A DNA stretch of 64,000 nt from NCBI GenBank assembly GCA_947472735.1, contig CANJBY010000002.1, forward strand, positions 1 to 64,000. Reading direction: 5' to 3'. Of the stretch, positions 1 to 8,543 are shown piece after piece. The notes under the pieces are model-generated. The model was not told the DNA's origin. It did no database searches and worked only from the letters and a program-made list of their open reading frames with translations. The DNA comes from Sphingomonadaceae bacterium. Lineage in GTDB: Bacteria; Pseudomonadota; Alphaproteobacteria; Sphingomonadales; Sphingomonadaceae. Made by a program: the position numbers and the translations under genes. Numbering within the stretch: the first letter of the stretch is position 1; each line of letters opens with the position of its first letter.

Positions 1-314
1 GGGCCTGGCACGACAGGCTTGGCTTTGCTGCAATACTAGCGAGTGGTCAGCGGGGTGCAGACGGTCACCTGCCAACTCGGCCCTGCGGTGCGCAGCGGCG
101 GTGGGGCGGGCTCGCGCTCTTGCCACCAACCGGCGGGACATATCCCGAGATTTCGGAGCTGATGCAGCTCCTCCACGCATCCCTGATGTGCGGACGCTAC
201 CGGGTCCGCCCGGGCGTCGGCCGCATGCGAGGCTGGAGGCGAAGCGCTTCAGCCCCGGCACCCGTTGCGGGCGGGCGTATAACCTATTTGGTTCGTTGTG
301 TCAATATCGCTCGG
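1..314. other. Unassigned left edge
   Basis: No gene can be supported here. Both strands have open frames running to the window edge, but none resembles a protein I know and all have the look of GC-rich shadow frames. The last 40 bases, just after the serine palmitoyltransferase stop, are AT-richer. The 3' part of a gene outside the window could lie here. Confidence 0.4.
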
Positions 315-1520
315 TTAAATTATCCCGACCTTCGTGCCGGCGCGTTCGAACATGCCGATGATCGTCTGGACCTGCTCGGCCGTATGTTCGGCGCAGAGCG
401 AGCAGCGCAGCAAGGTCATGCCGGCCGGAGTTGCCGGGGGCCGGGCAAGGTTCACGTAAAGCCCTTCCTTGAGCAGCGCTTCCCACATCGCGGCGCCGCG
501 TTCCAGATCGGGCATGATCACCGCGATGATCGCGCTTTGCGGGGTTTCGGTGCCAAGCTGGAAGCCCTTGTCCTTGAGCCCCTTGTGCAGCACCCGCGAA
601 TTCTCCCAAAGGTGCGCGCGCTTGTTCCCCGCGTGCATCAGCTTGCGGATCGAGGTGCAGGCGGTTGCGACCACGCTCGGCGGGAGTGAGGCGGTGAACA
701 CGTAGGGCCGGCAGACCAGCCGCAGGATCTCGAACTTGGGGTGGTTCGAAACGCAGAAGCCGCCGACCGTGCCGACCGACTTGGAGAAGGTGCCGATCAC
801 GAAGTCGACATCGTCGAGGCAGCCCTGATCCTCGGCCACGCCGCGCCCGTTGGGGCCGATGAAGCCCATCGAATGCGCCTCGTCGACCAGCACCATCGCG
901 CCGTTGTCCTTGGCGACCTTGATCATCTCCTTGAGCGGGGCAATGTCGCCCAGCATCGAATAGACGCCTTCCAGGATCACCAGCTTGCCGGCGCCTTCCG
1001 GAATGCGCTTCAGCCGCTTTTCCATCGCCTCGATATCATTGTGCTTGAACGGCACGACCTCGGCATCGCCCAGCTTGCAGCCGTCCCAGATCGAGGCGTG
1101 GCTGTCGATATCGAGCACGATGTAATCGCCCTTGCCGGCGACGGTGGAGATGATTCCGAGATTGGCCTGGTACCCGGTCGAAAAGACCATCGCATGATCC
1201 ATGCCGTAGAACTCTTTCAGCGCCTCCTCGACCGCCTTGTGCCCGGCATAGGTGCCGTTGAGCACACGGCTGCCGGTGGTGCCCGCGCCGAATTCGTCGA
1301 GGGCCTGCTTGCCCGCCGCAATCACGTCGGGATCGAAGGTCATGCCCATGTAATTGTAAGTGCCGAGCAGGATCGTCTCGCGCCCGTTGCAGACCGCCTG
1401 GGTGGGCGAAATCACCCGCTCCATCACGAGACTGAACGGATCCTCTGCCCCGGTGGAAAGTAGCCCGGCGCGCAGATCGATGATCGGCTGAAACTTGTCG
1501 AACAGGTCACCCATCGCCAT
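315..1520 (-). CDS. spt: Serine palmitoyltransferase
   Basis: PLP-dependent alpha-oxoamine synthase that condenses L-serine with a palmitoyl thioester to 3-ketodihydrosphingosine, the first step of sphingolipid synthesis. At 401 residues it has the usual bacterial SPT length. Seen: DEAHS at about 213-217 (PLP-contacting Asp and His), the Schiff-base lysine in GTFSKS (about K247), and an ARPPATP motif near residue 360 that marks SPT rather than the related KBL, BioF or HemA enzymes. The start overlaps the stop of the upstream acyl carrier protein gene (TGATG), so the two are probably translationally coupled. A second in-frame ATG two codons later is possible. A sphingolipid gene of this kind is strong evidence for Sphingomonadales. 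Confidence 0.93.
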   Translation of the reverse strand: MAMGDLFDKFQPIIDLRAGLLSTGAEDPFSLVMERVISPTQAVCNGRETILLGTYNYMGMTFDPDVIAAGKQALDEFGAGTTGSRVLNGTYAGHKAVEEALKEFYGMDHAMVFSTGYQANLGIISTVAGKGDYIVLDIDSHASIWDGCKLGDAEVVPFKHNDIEAMEKRLKRIPEGAGKLVILEGVYSMLGDIAPLKEMIKVAKDNGAMVLVDEAHSMGFIGPNGRGVAEDQGCLDDVDFVIGTFSKSVGTVGGFCVSNHPKFEILRLVCRPYVFTASLPPSVVATACTSIRKLMHAGNKRAHLWENSRVLHKGLKDKGFQLGTETPQSAIIAVIMPDLERGAAMWEALLKEGLYVNLARPPATPAGMTLLRCSLCAEHTAEQVQTIIGMFERAGTKVGII

Positions 1521-1759
1521 CAGCTCCGCAGTTTCACCACCGCATCGACCAGTTGACCATAAGTCTCGATCTCGGCCTGCTGGTTCATGCTGATGATGAT
1601 GTCGAATTCATCTTCGATCGCGGCGACGAAATCCATCACCGTCAGGCTGTCGAATTCCAGATCGCCGGCAAAGGTGGCCGCGTCGGTCAGCTCCACGCCC
1701 TTCTTGTTGAAAGGCGCGATCAGCGCGGCGATGGTCTCGGCGGTGGCGGCGCGGTCCAT
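1520..1759 (-). CDS. Acyl carrier protein paired with serine palmitoyltransferase
   Basis: Small acidic acyl carrier protein of 79 residues with the phosphopantetheine site GDLEFDSLTV (Ser about 41). The frame is open further upstream, but the ATG at 1759 follows a GGGAG ribosome site and gives a normal ACP length, so I use it. Its stop overlaps the spt start by one base. A dedicated ACP beside SPT is known in Sphingomonas wittichii. By inference it carries the long-chain acyl group used by SPT or handles a later intermediate; a general fatty-acid ACP role is less likely given the coupling. Confidence 0.88.
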   Translation of the reverse strand: MDRAATAETIAALIAPFNKKGVELTDAATFAGDLEFDSLTVMDFVAAIEDEFDIIISMNQQAEIETYGQLVDAVVKLRS

Positions 1760-1857
1760 TATTCTAGCTCCCGAAGCGTTGGGCGACCATTGGCCACCAA
1801 ATGCGGCGCAAAAGCGGCGTTCGGAGCCGAATGTCAAGCCAATGCGTTCAGCCCGGC

Positions 1858-3534
1858 TCAGTCCTTCAGCGCCGGGCTCTCCCACCCCGGGGTGAGGATC
1901 CCGGTAGAGGGCCGGAAGCTGAGATAATCGACGTGGTCGGGCACGTCGGTCCAGCCATGGACCGTGCCGGCCGGAATGATCACGATGTCGCCAGCCTTCA
2001 ACTTGCGGACGGTCGAGCCATAGGCATTGCCGAAGCAGGTTGGGCCGTTGAGATCGGTCATGTCGATCCGGGTGCCGTTCACCACGTAGCCGTCGGTGAA
2101 CATCGTCCCCTCGCCCGAGGTGATGTAATAGCCCTCGGCCTGGGCGTCGTGGATGATCCCCATCGGATAACCACCCGCCGGCAACGTGTCGGCCTGGCGC
2201 CCGCAGGGAGTGCCGTTCGCGAGGAAATTGCTGCGCGCGGTGCCCGGGCGGCCACCGGTCTTGCCGCGGTGGACGATGCCGACCGCGAAGTTCTCGTGCC
2301 CGATATCAACCACGCGGACATTGCGGTCTCCGTCGGGGATCGCTGCGGCGACGCGGTCAAGCTCTTCCCTGGTGATGTAGGTCGCCTTGCCGGGAGCGGC
2401 ATCGGCCGAACGGTCCGGCACGCCCGCGGGAATGAACCGCTGGAAGCGCTGCGAACCGCCGACTTCGCTGACGTAAACGCGCCCTTCGCGGTCGACCGCG
2501 ATCTGGTGGGGCCAGTTCATCTGCCCGGCCATGTGACCCTTGGCGAGAAACCGCGACCGGACCGCGGCGCTGCGGGTGTCGATGACCCCGAATTCGCTGT
2601 TGGTCCCGTCGAGCACGACAATGCGGTCAGGCTGCCCCGGAACGGGAGCGGCATCCCAGGTCGCCCCGACGCCGCCCGCTTCGGCATGATTGAACGGCAG
2701 GTCGCGCAGCCAGGTCCCGTCGGGCTTGAACACCTGCAGCCGGTCATTGGTGCGATCGCAGACGAAGACTTCATCACCGATCATTGTGACGCAGTGGACC
2801 GTGGTGAAAATCTCGGGCTGGAGGTGCAGCCCGCGCGATCCGGTCTGCTCCGGACCGGAGAAATAGGTCGGATCGACTTTCTTGCCGTAGGCGGTCCACT
2901 GCCGCTTGAAGGCGCCGGTAACGGAGTCGAACACGATCACGCGGTGATTGCGGTACCCGTCCGAAACATAGACCTCGCGGCGTTTGGTGTCGGCATAGAC
3001 GTCGGTCGGCAGGCCCAGCATGGTCGGATCGTCAGCCGCGCCGAACTGGCCCTTGCGGCCGATGCGCAGCAGCAGCTTGCCGTCCATCGTGAACTTCAGG
3101 AGCTGCCCGTCACCCGCACCCGCGCCGACGATCCAGACATTGTCCTCATCGTCCACGAAGATGGCGTGTTCGGAGGCGAACCAGTCCGGCACGTGCTTTG
3201 GCCCGCCCCAGCTGCGCAGCAGGCGCCCGGCCGTGTCGAATTCCAGCACGGAGGGGGCGGCCGCGCAGCATTTGGCCGTGGGCGGGCTATTGCCGGCCTG
3301 AACGTCGACTGGCCGCAGGGTGCCGGGGCGGTGGACGATCCAGATGTGATCGTTGCGATCGACCGCCACTCCGCCCACATCGCCGACCGTCCATTTATTC
3401 GGCAAGGGCAGGGGCCAGGCGGGATCGGAGCGGTAGGCCGGAGCGGGATCGGCCAGCGCCGGTGCGCCCGGCGTCAACAGCGCAGCGAACGCGGCCAGAA
3501 TAATCTGACGCAAGGATTGGTACCGTTTCGGCAT
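1858..3534 (-). CDS. Exported beta-propeller (NHL-type) protein with C-terminal cupin
   Basis: A 558-residue protein with a Sec signal peptide (hydrophobic stretch, cleavage near PALAD at about 28). Residues about 40-390 form NHL-like propeller repeats, recognisable from recurring patterns such as GVAVDRNDHIWIV, IFVDDEDNVWIV and QIAVDREGRVYVSE. Residues about 430-545 form a cupin barrel with a GMIIHDAQ...GEGTMF half and a GDIVIIPAGTVHGW half. Peptidyl-alpha-hydroxyglycine lyases share the propeller type, but no substrate can be assigned. The fusion of an exported NHL propeller to a cupin is uncommon in my experience. It stands alone, convergent with nothing and divergent from the quinone reductase-like gene. 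Confidence 0.75.
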   Translation of the reverse strand: MPKRYQSLRQIILAAFAALLTPGAPALADPAPAYRSDPAWPLPLPNKWTVGDVGGVAVDRNDHIWIVHRPGTLRPVDVQAGNSPPTAKCCAAAPSVLEFDTAGRLLRSWGGPKHVPDWFASEHAIFVDDEDNVWIVGAGAGDGQLLKFTMDGKLLLRIGRKGQFGAADDPTMLGLPTDVYADTKRREVYVSDGYRNHRVIVFDSVTGAFKRQWTAYGKKVDPTYFSGPEQTGSRGLHLQPEIFTTVHCVTMIGDEVFVCDRTNDRLQVFKPDGTWLRDLPFNHAEAGGVGATWDAAPVPGQPDRIVVLDGTNSEFGVIDTRSAAVRSRFLAKGHMAGQMNWPHQIAVDREGRVYVSEVGGSQRFQRFIPAGVPDRSADAAPGKATYITREELDRVAAAIPDGDRNVRVVDIGHENFAVGIVHRGKTGGRPGTARSNFLANGTPCGRQADTLPAGGYPMGIIHDAQAEGYYITSGEGTMFTDGYVVNGTRIDMTDLNGPTCFGNAYGSTVRKLKAGDIVIIPAGTVHGWTDVPDHVDYLSFRPSTGILTPGWESPALKD

Positions 3535-3662
3535 CGCATTCTCCCCAGCTTGCCGCTAGCCTTCGGCCATGCCACAGGGGCATGCAATTATCATGTTAAC
3601 GAGTCAATCGTCCGGCCCCGGCGCCGCGCGAATTGGCAAGTCATGAAGCCGGGGAGAATTTG

Positions 3663-4379
3663 ATGCACGTCCTGTTTGTCTACGCCCATCCGGAGCCCAA
3701 GTCCTTCACCCATGCCCTGCTCGAGCGGGCCTGCAAGGTGCTGGACCAGGAAGACGTCAGCTTCGAGGTGACCGACCTCTACGCGCAGAACTTCAATCCT
3801 GTTGCCGGCCGCCACGATTTCACCTCTGTCGCCCAGCCGGACTATTTCCATTACCAGACCGAGCAGCTCCACGCCGCCCAGCACGGCACTTTTGCGCCCG
3901 ACATCGTCGCGGAGCAGGAGAAAGTCCGCAAGGCCGACGCGATGGTCTTCATCTTCCCGCTGTGGGGCGGTGGCTTCCCGGCGATCCTCAAGGGCTGGTT
4001 CGATCGGGTGCTGGCTTACGGTTTCTCCTATGTTGACGGCGCCCGCTTCGAACGCGGCCTGTTCAAGGGCCGCGCGGCGATGGCCTGCATCCCCACCGGC
4101 GGCACGATTGAGCGCTTCTCGCCGGGCAGCACTTATGGCTCGATCGAGCAAGTGCTGTGGCCGTTCACCCACTGCAAGCTGGGCTACCTCGGACTTGACG
4201 TCGCCGCGCCTTACATCGCCTACGCGGCCCCCCGGGTCGGCGATGAGGGCCGGACCCAGCAGCTGGCTGACTGGGAAACCTACTTCGGCGACTTCATCCG
4301 CGATCGCCTGGCCAACCACCCGGCGCTCCCCCCACTGGCCCCGCCGGACACGCTGACGAGCTGGAATTCGAAGACCTGA
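3663..4379 (+). CDS. Flavodoxin-fold NAD(P)H dehydrogenase (quinone) family protein
   Basis: FMN or FAD dependent oxidoreductase of the NQO1/MdaB/KefF family (flavodoxin_2 fold), expected to reduce quinones or similar acceptors in the cytoplasm. Seen: N-terminal VLFVYAHPEPKSF (typical of the family's first strand and phosphate loop), and DAMVFIFPLWGGGFPAILKGW with the FPLWWx-type motif and the KGWFDRV helix that follows. I use the ATG at 3663 because GGGGAGA lies just before it; an in-frame start ten codons upstream has no ribosome site. The protein is 238 residues. It is followed by a hairpin shared with the convergent DUF849 gene. Confidence 0.85.
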   Translation: MHVLFVYAHPEPKSFTHALLERACKVLDQEDVSFEVTDLYAQNFNPVAGRHDFTSVAQPDYFHYQTEQLHAAQHGTFAPDIVAEQEKVRKADAMVFIFPLWGGGFPAILKGWFDRVLAYGFSYVDGARFERGLFKGRAAMACIPTGGTIERFSPGSTYGSIEQVLWPFTHCKLGYLGLDVAAPYIAYAAPRVGDEGRTQQLADWETYFGDFIRDRLANHPALPPLAPPDTLTSWNSKT

Positions 4380-4385
4380 CACGGC

Positions 4386-4418
4386 CTGGTGCCGCTGCGG
4401 TTACTGCAGCGGCACCAG
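4386..4418. terminator. Hairpin between convergent genes
   Basis: Perfect 13-base inverted repeat CTGGTGCCGCTGC / GCAGCGGCACCAG around a 7-base loop. It sits between the stops of the quinone reductase-like gene and the DUF849 gene. There is no long T run, so it may act as a weak bidirectional terminator or an RNA-stabilising hairpin. Confidence 0.6.
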
Positions 4419-4426
4419 CGGGCGGT

Positions 4427-5329
4427 TCAGCCCTGCAAGCGGAAGCGCGCGCGGGCCTGCTCCACGGTTGCCGGACGGGCGCCGTAGAGTTCGGCGATCC
4501 GGGCAGCGGCGGCGACCATTTCGTGATTGTGCGCGGCGACTGTGCCGTCAGGCAAATGCACGCCGTCCTCGAACCCGACGCGCACCACATCGCAGCCCAT
4601 GGCCATGCCGAGCGTGACGAACCGGAACATTTCCCGGCCCGTCGCGGTGATGCCCCAGATGGCGTTCGGGAACAGGCGCTGGCCCTCGTCGATGTTGAAG
4701 ATCACGTTCCGTGCGACGGCCGGCGTCGCTCCGAAGCCGCCGCCGTGCAACAGCCACACGTTGTCGCGCTCGCGGTCGAAGAGGCCGTCGTTGGCGTAGC
4801 GCAGCAGGCGATGGAGCGAGCTGGCCTCGACCACCTCGAATTCAACGGCCGAGCCTCGTTCGTACACCGCCTTGATGGTGGCCTTGAGCAATTCGGGGGA
4901 GTTCACGAACGGAATCTCCGCCGGGTACCCACCTTCCGGGTTGTAGAAGTCCGCCGACCCGCCCGCGATGCCGAACAGATCCTGTGCCGGTTCGATATTC
5001 AACAGCCCGAGCCGCTCGGAGTCGTTGGGCCACTGGAGATTGCCGGTTACCGGGTCGCGGCGCATCCCGATGCCATTGGTGGTCTGGATCAGGATAGGGC
5101 AACGCGCGCGGATTTCGCGGATGATTTCGGAGTAGATCGTCGGATCGCCGCTGTTCCGTCCTTCCCGGTCGCGAGCGTGGACATGGACCAGCGCGGCGCC
5201 GGCTTCATAGCAGCGCGCCGCTGCCTCGCCCAGTTCGGCGGGCTGGGTGGGCACGATCGCACCATCGCGGCTCATTTGTGCACCACCGTTGAGTGCGACG
5301 GTGATGATTACCGCGTTTCCTTCCAGCAT
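4427..5329 (-). CDS. Beta-keto acid cleavage enzyme (BKACE, DUF849)
   Basis: Zinc-dependent enzyme of the BKACE family, whose founding member is 3-keto-5-aminohexanoate cleavage enzyme (Kce). Members cleave a beta-keto acid with acetyl-CoA to acetoacetate and a new CoA ester. Seen: VALNGGAQMS near the N-terminus, the zinc motif HVHARD at about 48-53, IQTTNGIGM, LHGGGFGATP and the RVGFEDG motif near residue 250. Length (300) is typical. The substrate cannot be told from sequence. It is divergent from a flavin monooxygenase gene, so both may serve one catabolic route. Confidence 0.85.
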   Translation of the reverse strand: MLEGNAVIITVALNGGAQMSRDGAIVPTQPAELGEAAARCYEAGAALVHVHARDREGRNSGDPTIYSEIIREIRARCPILIQTTNGIGMRRDPVTGNLQWPNDSERLGLLNIEPAQDLFGIAGGSADFYNPEGGYPAEIPFVNSPELLKATIKAVYERGSAVEFEVVEASSLHRLLRYANDGLFDRERDNVWLLHGGGFGATPAVARNVIFNIDEGQRLFPNAIWGITATGREMFRFVTLGMAMGCDVVRVGFEDGVHLPDGTVAAHNHEMVAAAARIAELYGARPATVEQARARFRLQG

Positions 5330-5430
5330 CCCTTGTCTCGCTATTTTCCAGATGCAATTGTTTGCCTGGGTGCTGTGGACACTGCCGGGTTCGCCCGGAC
5401 AGTCAAGCAGGCGATAGGGGACGCCAAGCG

Positions 5431-6747
5431 ATGACTGAGGGAAAAATGCGCCTCGGCCTGTTCTTTGAGGGGCTGGGGCACCACACCGTGGCCTGGCGCG
5501 ATCCGTTGGTCGATGCGACGCAGCGGCAGGCTTTCGCGCATTTCGCCGAGATCGCGCGGACGGCGGAGCGCGGGTTGTTCGATCTGGTGTTCACCGCCGA
5601 TACTTTCGCGATGTTCGGGCCGGACGATCCCGAGGTGTGGAGCCGCACCACGCGGATGTCGCGGCACGAGCCGTTTACCTTGCTCGCGGCGCTGGCGGCG
5701 GTGACCACCCGGATCGGGCTGGTCGCCACGGCTTCGACCACCTTCTACCAGCCGATGCACATCGCCCGCTTCTTCGCCTCGCTCGATCAGATCAGCGGCG
5801 GGCGCTCGGGCTGGAACCTCGTGACTTCCAGTGGGCTGTCCGAGGCGGCCAACTTCGGGATCACGCTGCCGCCCGAGCATGAGCGCTACCAGCGCGCCGG
5901 GGAGTTCGCCGAAGTGGTGAAGGGCCTGTGGGACAGCTGGGATGGCGATGCCGTGGTCGCTGACAAGGAAAGCGGAATCTACATCGCACCGGACAAAGTC
6001 CACACGCTGAACCATCACGGCGAATATTATGACGCCCGCGGGCCCCTCACGATGCCGCGCTCGCCGCAGGGGCGCCCGGTGATCGTCCAGGCGGGGCAAT
6101 CCGACGCGGGCCGTTCGCTGGCCGCTGGAACCGCCGACGTGGTGTTCAGCGTCGAGCGGGATCTGGCCAGCGCCCGCGCCTTCCGCGCCGATATCCGCAC
6201 GCGGGCGGAAAAAGCCGGCCGCTCACCCGATGGGGTCAAGGTGTTGCCCGGCGCGATGGTCGTGACCGCGCCTAGCCGGGCCGAGGCTGAGGACAAGTTC
6301 GAGCGGTTGCAACGGCTCATTCCCGACGATCTCGGACAGATCATGCTCTCGCGTTCGATCGGGATCGACCTCTCGCAGTACCCACCCGACGATCCGCTGC
6401 CCGCTTTCGACCTCAGCGAGAACGTCGGTCACCGCAAGGTCATTGCCGATTATGCCGCGCGCGAGGGAGCAAGCATCCGCCAGACCTGGCGCGAACTGGT
6501 CGGATCGCGCAGCCACCGGGTCGTGATCGGAACGCCGCAGGACGTGGTCGACGACCTGGCGGAGTGGTTCGAGAGCGGGGCTTGCGACGGCTTCAACATC
6601 ATGCCCGCGACCTTCCCCGAGGGGCTCGACGATTTCGTGAACCTCTGCGTGCCGGAGCTGCAACGCCGGGGGCTGTTCCGGACCGCTTACGAGGCGGAGA
6701 CGCTGCGCGGCAATCTGGGGCTCGAGATACCCGGGCGTGGCTGTTGA
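5431..6747 (+). CDS. LLM-class flavin-dependent monooxygenase (NtaA/SnaA/DszA type)
   Basis: Bacterial luciferase-like (beta/alpha)8 FMNH2-dependent monooxygenase of 438 residues, the size of the NtaA/SnaA/SoxA(DszA) subgroup. These enzymes oxidise amines, sulfones or nitrilotriacetate with FMNH2 from a separate reductase. Seen: MRLGLFFEG start, the FDLVFTADTFA strand, SGGRSGWNLVTS (typical of the subgroup) and RPVIVQAGQSDAG. I use the ATG at 5431; upstream in-frame codons look non-coding. No flavin reductase gene is adjacent, though the flavodoxin-like reductase lies two genes away. Confidence 0.87.
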   Translation: MTEGKMRLGLFFEGLGHHTVAWRDPLVDATQRQAFAHFAEIARTAERGLFDLVFTADTFAMFGPDDPEVWSRTTRMSRHEPFTLLAALAAVTTRIGLVATASTTFYQPMHIARFFASLDQISGGRSGWNLVTSSGLSEAANFGITLPPEHERYQRAGEFAEVVKGLWDSWDGDAVVADKESGIYIAPDKVHTLNHHGEYYDARGPLTMPRSPQGRPVIVQAGQSDAGRSLAAGTADVVFSVERDLASARAFRADIRTRAEKAGRSPDGVKVLPGAMVVTAPSRAEAEDKFERLQRLIPDDLGQIMLSRSIGIDLSQYPPDDPLPAFDLSENVGHRKVIADYAAREGASIRQTWRELVGSRSHRVVIGTPQDVVDDLAEWFESGACDGFNIMPATFPEGLDDFVNLCVPELQRRGLFRTAYEAETLRGNLGLEIPGRGC

Positions 6748-6778
6748 TGGTGCTGAACTTATAAACGACTTCCGCTCA

Positions 6779-6797
6779 CCCTGAGCTTGTCGAAGGG
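6779..6797. repeat. REP-like 19-mer
   Basis: CCCTGAGCTTGTCGAAGGG. The same 19 bases occur in inverted orientation at 15301-15319. The flanking bases extend a short stem (CACCCT/AGGGTG). It sits just past the stop of the monooxygenase gene, as expected of a REP-type element. Confidence 0.75.
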
Positions 6798-6848
6798 TGC
6801 CGCGCAACGTCCGGATAGGACGAGCGGGGTCGGGTAACCGTGACGAAC

Positions 6849-7676
6849 TCAGCCCGGCTTCCAGCCCACTTCAGCAAACTTGGCGGAACGCGGCACATCG
6901 GTCACGGCTTCGTTAATCGTTACGCTTTCACCCGGGGCGAGCACGCGCTTCGAAGGCATGACTTCCCAGCTGTAAACCACGCGGTTGCGGGCATCGCGCA
7001 GCACGATCAGGATCGGTGGGACACTGCGCGCCTGCTTGCCGACATTGGTCACCGTGCCGCTCGCCCCGAAGAACTCGACCCCGTTCGGCAGGGTGCGGCG
7101 ATCCTTCCGGTTAGGTGGGAAGTCCAGCACAAGGTCGGGCTGGGCCTCGGCAAACGTGGTGCGGGCGAAGGGCAGCCAGTCAGGCAGACCGTACCAGGCC
7201 ACCGCGCCGATCGATCCGAGCGCGATCACCGCGAACGTGATCGCCACGGCCATCCACAGCTTGGCGGGGTTGCGGCGGGGCCGGAAGGGGGGCTCGTAAT
7301 CAAAGCTCGAAGGCGATGCATAGCTCTCGCCCTCGTCGGAATAGACCGGCGGCGCGGGGATGTCCTGCGCTACTGGCGGAGGAGGCGGGGCCTCTGGCTC
7401 GGGTTCGGCGGGCGGAGGCGCAGGCTCGGCCGGAGCTTCGGCTGGGCGCTCCACCTCGGGCATGGGCTCGGCGACGGGCGGCGGCGGTGGAGCAGGCGGT
7501 GGAGCAGTCGGCGCGGGGGCCGGCATTTGCTCCGGCTGGGCCTGGGGTTCCACCCGCGGACCATCCTGAAACCAGCTATGCCGGCACTTGGCGCAGCGCA
7601 CGGTTCGCCCGTCAATTCCGATCGCGCTGTCGGGCACGGCGTAGCGCGTGGAGCAGGCGGGGCAGGCGATGATCAT
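6849..7676 (-). CDS. Zinc-ribbon (MJ0042) membrane protein
   Basis: Begins [12 protein letters not shown] with a second pair in [10 protein letters not shown], i.e. a CxxC...CxxC zinc ribbon of the MJ0042 type. A long Pro/Ala/Glu-rich low-complexity linker follows (about 45-125), then one transmembrane helix near 145-165 and a C-terminal DUF3426-like domain containing [16 protein letters not shown]. Such proteins are common in Alpha- and Betaproteobacteria and their role is not established. The ATG at 7676 directly precedes the zinc ribbon; a longer frame upstream adds no recognisable domain. It is divergent from ftsE. Confidence 0.82.
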   Translation of the reverse strand: MIIACPACSTRYAVPDSAIGIDGRTVRCAKCRHSWFQDGPRVEPQAQPEQMPAPAPTAPPPAPPPPPVAEPMPEVERPAEAPAEPAPPPAEPEPEAPPPPPVAQDIPAPPVYSDEGESYASPSSFDYEPPFRPRRNPAKLWMAVAITFAVIALGSIGAVAWYGLPDWLPFARTTFAEAQPDLVLDFPPNRKDRRTLPNGVEFFGASGTVTNVGKQARSVPPILIVLRDARNRVVYSWEVMPSKRVLAPGESVTINEAVTDVPRSAKFAEVGWKPG

Positions 7677-7814
7677 TGCCTGCGAGGTTAAGCACGCGCC
7701 GTACCCATGCGACAAGGCCTGGCAGGAAGGCATTGGGGTGCAATGCCCTTTTTTCCACATGGATTGGCGGCTATAGCCGTTTCGCCGCGTCGCAACCCGG
7801 ATTACCTAGCCAAG

Positions 7815-8543
7815 ATGAGCAGCAGCCCCGACGCGGAAATCGTCCATTTTGACAATGTCGGGCTGCGCTACGGCTCGGACCGCGAGGTGCTGTCCGACGT
7901 CAGCTTCACTTTGCATCCGGGCAGCTTCTATTTTCTCACCGGGGCGAGCGGCGCGGGCAAGACCTCCTTGCTCAAGCTGCTTTATCTCGCCCAGCGCCCC
8001 TCGCGCGGGGTGATCCGCATGTTCGGGACCGACGCGATAACCCTTCCGCGCAACCGGCTGCCCGGGTTGCGGCGCCGGCTGGGCGTGGTCTTTCAGGATT
8101 TCCGGCTGGTCCCGCACTTGTCCGCCTTCGATAACGTTGCGCTGCCGCTGCGGGTGGTCGGCGTGACGGAGCGGGAGCTGGCCAAGCCGGTGGCCGACAT
8201 GCTCGAGTGGGTCGGCCTGGGCGAACGGGCCCATGCCCGGCCGGCGACGCTGTCCGGCGGTGAGCAGCAGCGGGTCGCGATTGCCCGTGCAGTGATCGGC
8301 CGCCCCGACCTGCTGGTCGCAGACGAGCCGACCGGCAACGTCGATCCTGAAATGGCGGTCAAGCTGCTGCGCCTGTTCGAGGCGCTCAACCGGCTGGGCA
8401 CGACGGTGGTCGTGGCGACCCACGATGTCCACTTGCTGCGCAAGGTGCCGGAATCGCTGATCATGCGGCTCGACAAGGGCCGGCTGTCCGATCCCACCGG
8501 GGCGCTGCGCTATCCCCCGCGCCGACCGGCGGTGCCGGCATGA
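7815..8543 (+). CDS. ftsE: Cell division ATP-binding protein FtsE
   Basis: ABC-type ATPase that works with FtsX at the division septum to activate cell wall hydrolases. Seen: Walker A GASGAGKTS, Q-loop VVFQDFRLVPHLSAFDNVA (characteristic of FtsE), signature LSGGEQQR, Walker B LLVADEPTGNVD and the switch His in ATHDVHLL. Start chosen at ATG 7815 because the FtsE fold begins 15 residues later; a longer in-frame ORF starts upstream but adds nonsense-like sequence. The stop overlaps ftsX by 4 bases (ATGA). Confidence 0.93.
   Translation: MSSSPDAEIVHFDNVGLRYGSDREVLSDVSFTLHPGSFYFLTGASGAGKTSLLKLLYLAQRPSRGVIRMFGTDAITLPRNRLPGLRRRLGVVFQDFRLVPHLSAFDNVALPLRVVGVTERELAKPVADMLEWVGLGERAHARPATLSGGEQQRVAIARAVIGRPDLLVADEPTGNVDPEMAVKLLRLFEALNRLGTTVVVATHDVHLLRKVPESLIMRLDKGRLSDPTGALRYPPRRPAVPA

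Noticed and set aside
120..689. Plus-strand open frame continuing to the left window edge
   Set aside because: From 315 onward it is antisense to the well-supported spt gene, and the part before shows no recognisable protein pattern.
3590..3610. TTAACGAGTCAATC as a CtrA box with a GANTC site
   Set aside because: The second half site is absent; a lone GANTC is expected by chance.
1801..3663. 620-codon plus-strand ORF
   Set aside because: Fully antisense to the propeller-cupin gene, which has a signal peptide and clear domains; the ORF reads as Asp/Arg/His-rich shadow sequence.
5381..5403. ACTG-CCGGG-TTCG-CCCGG-A-CAGT hairpin between the divergent DUF849 and monooxygenase genes
   Set aside because: Short stem with a bulge; not distinctive enough to call an operator.
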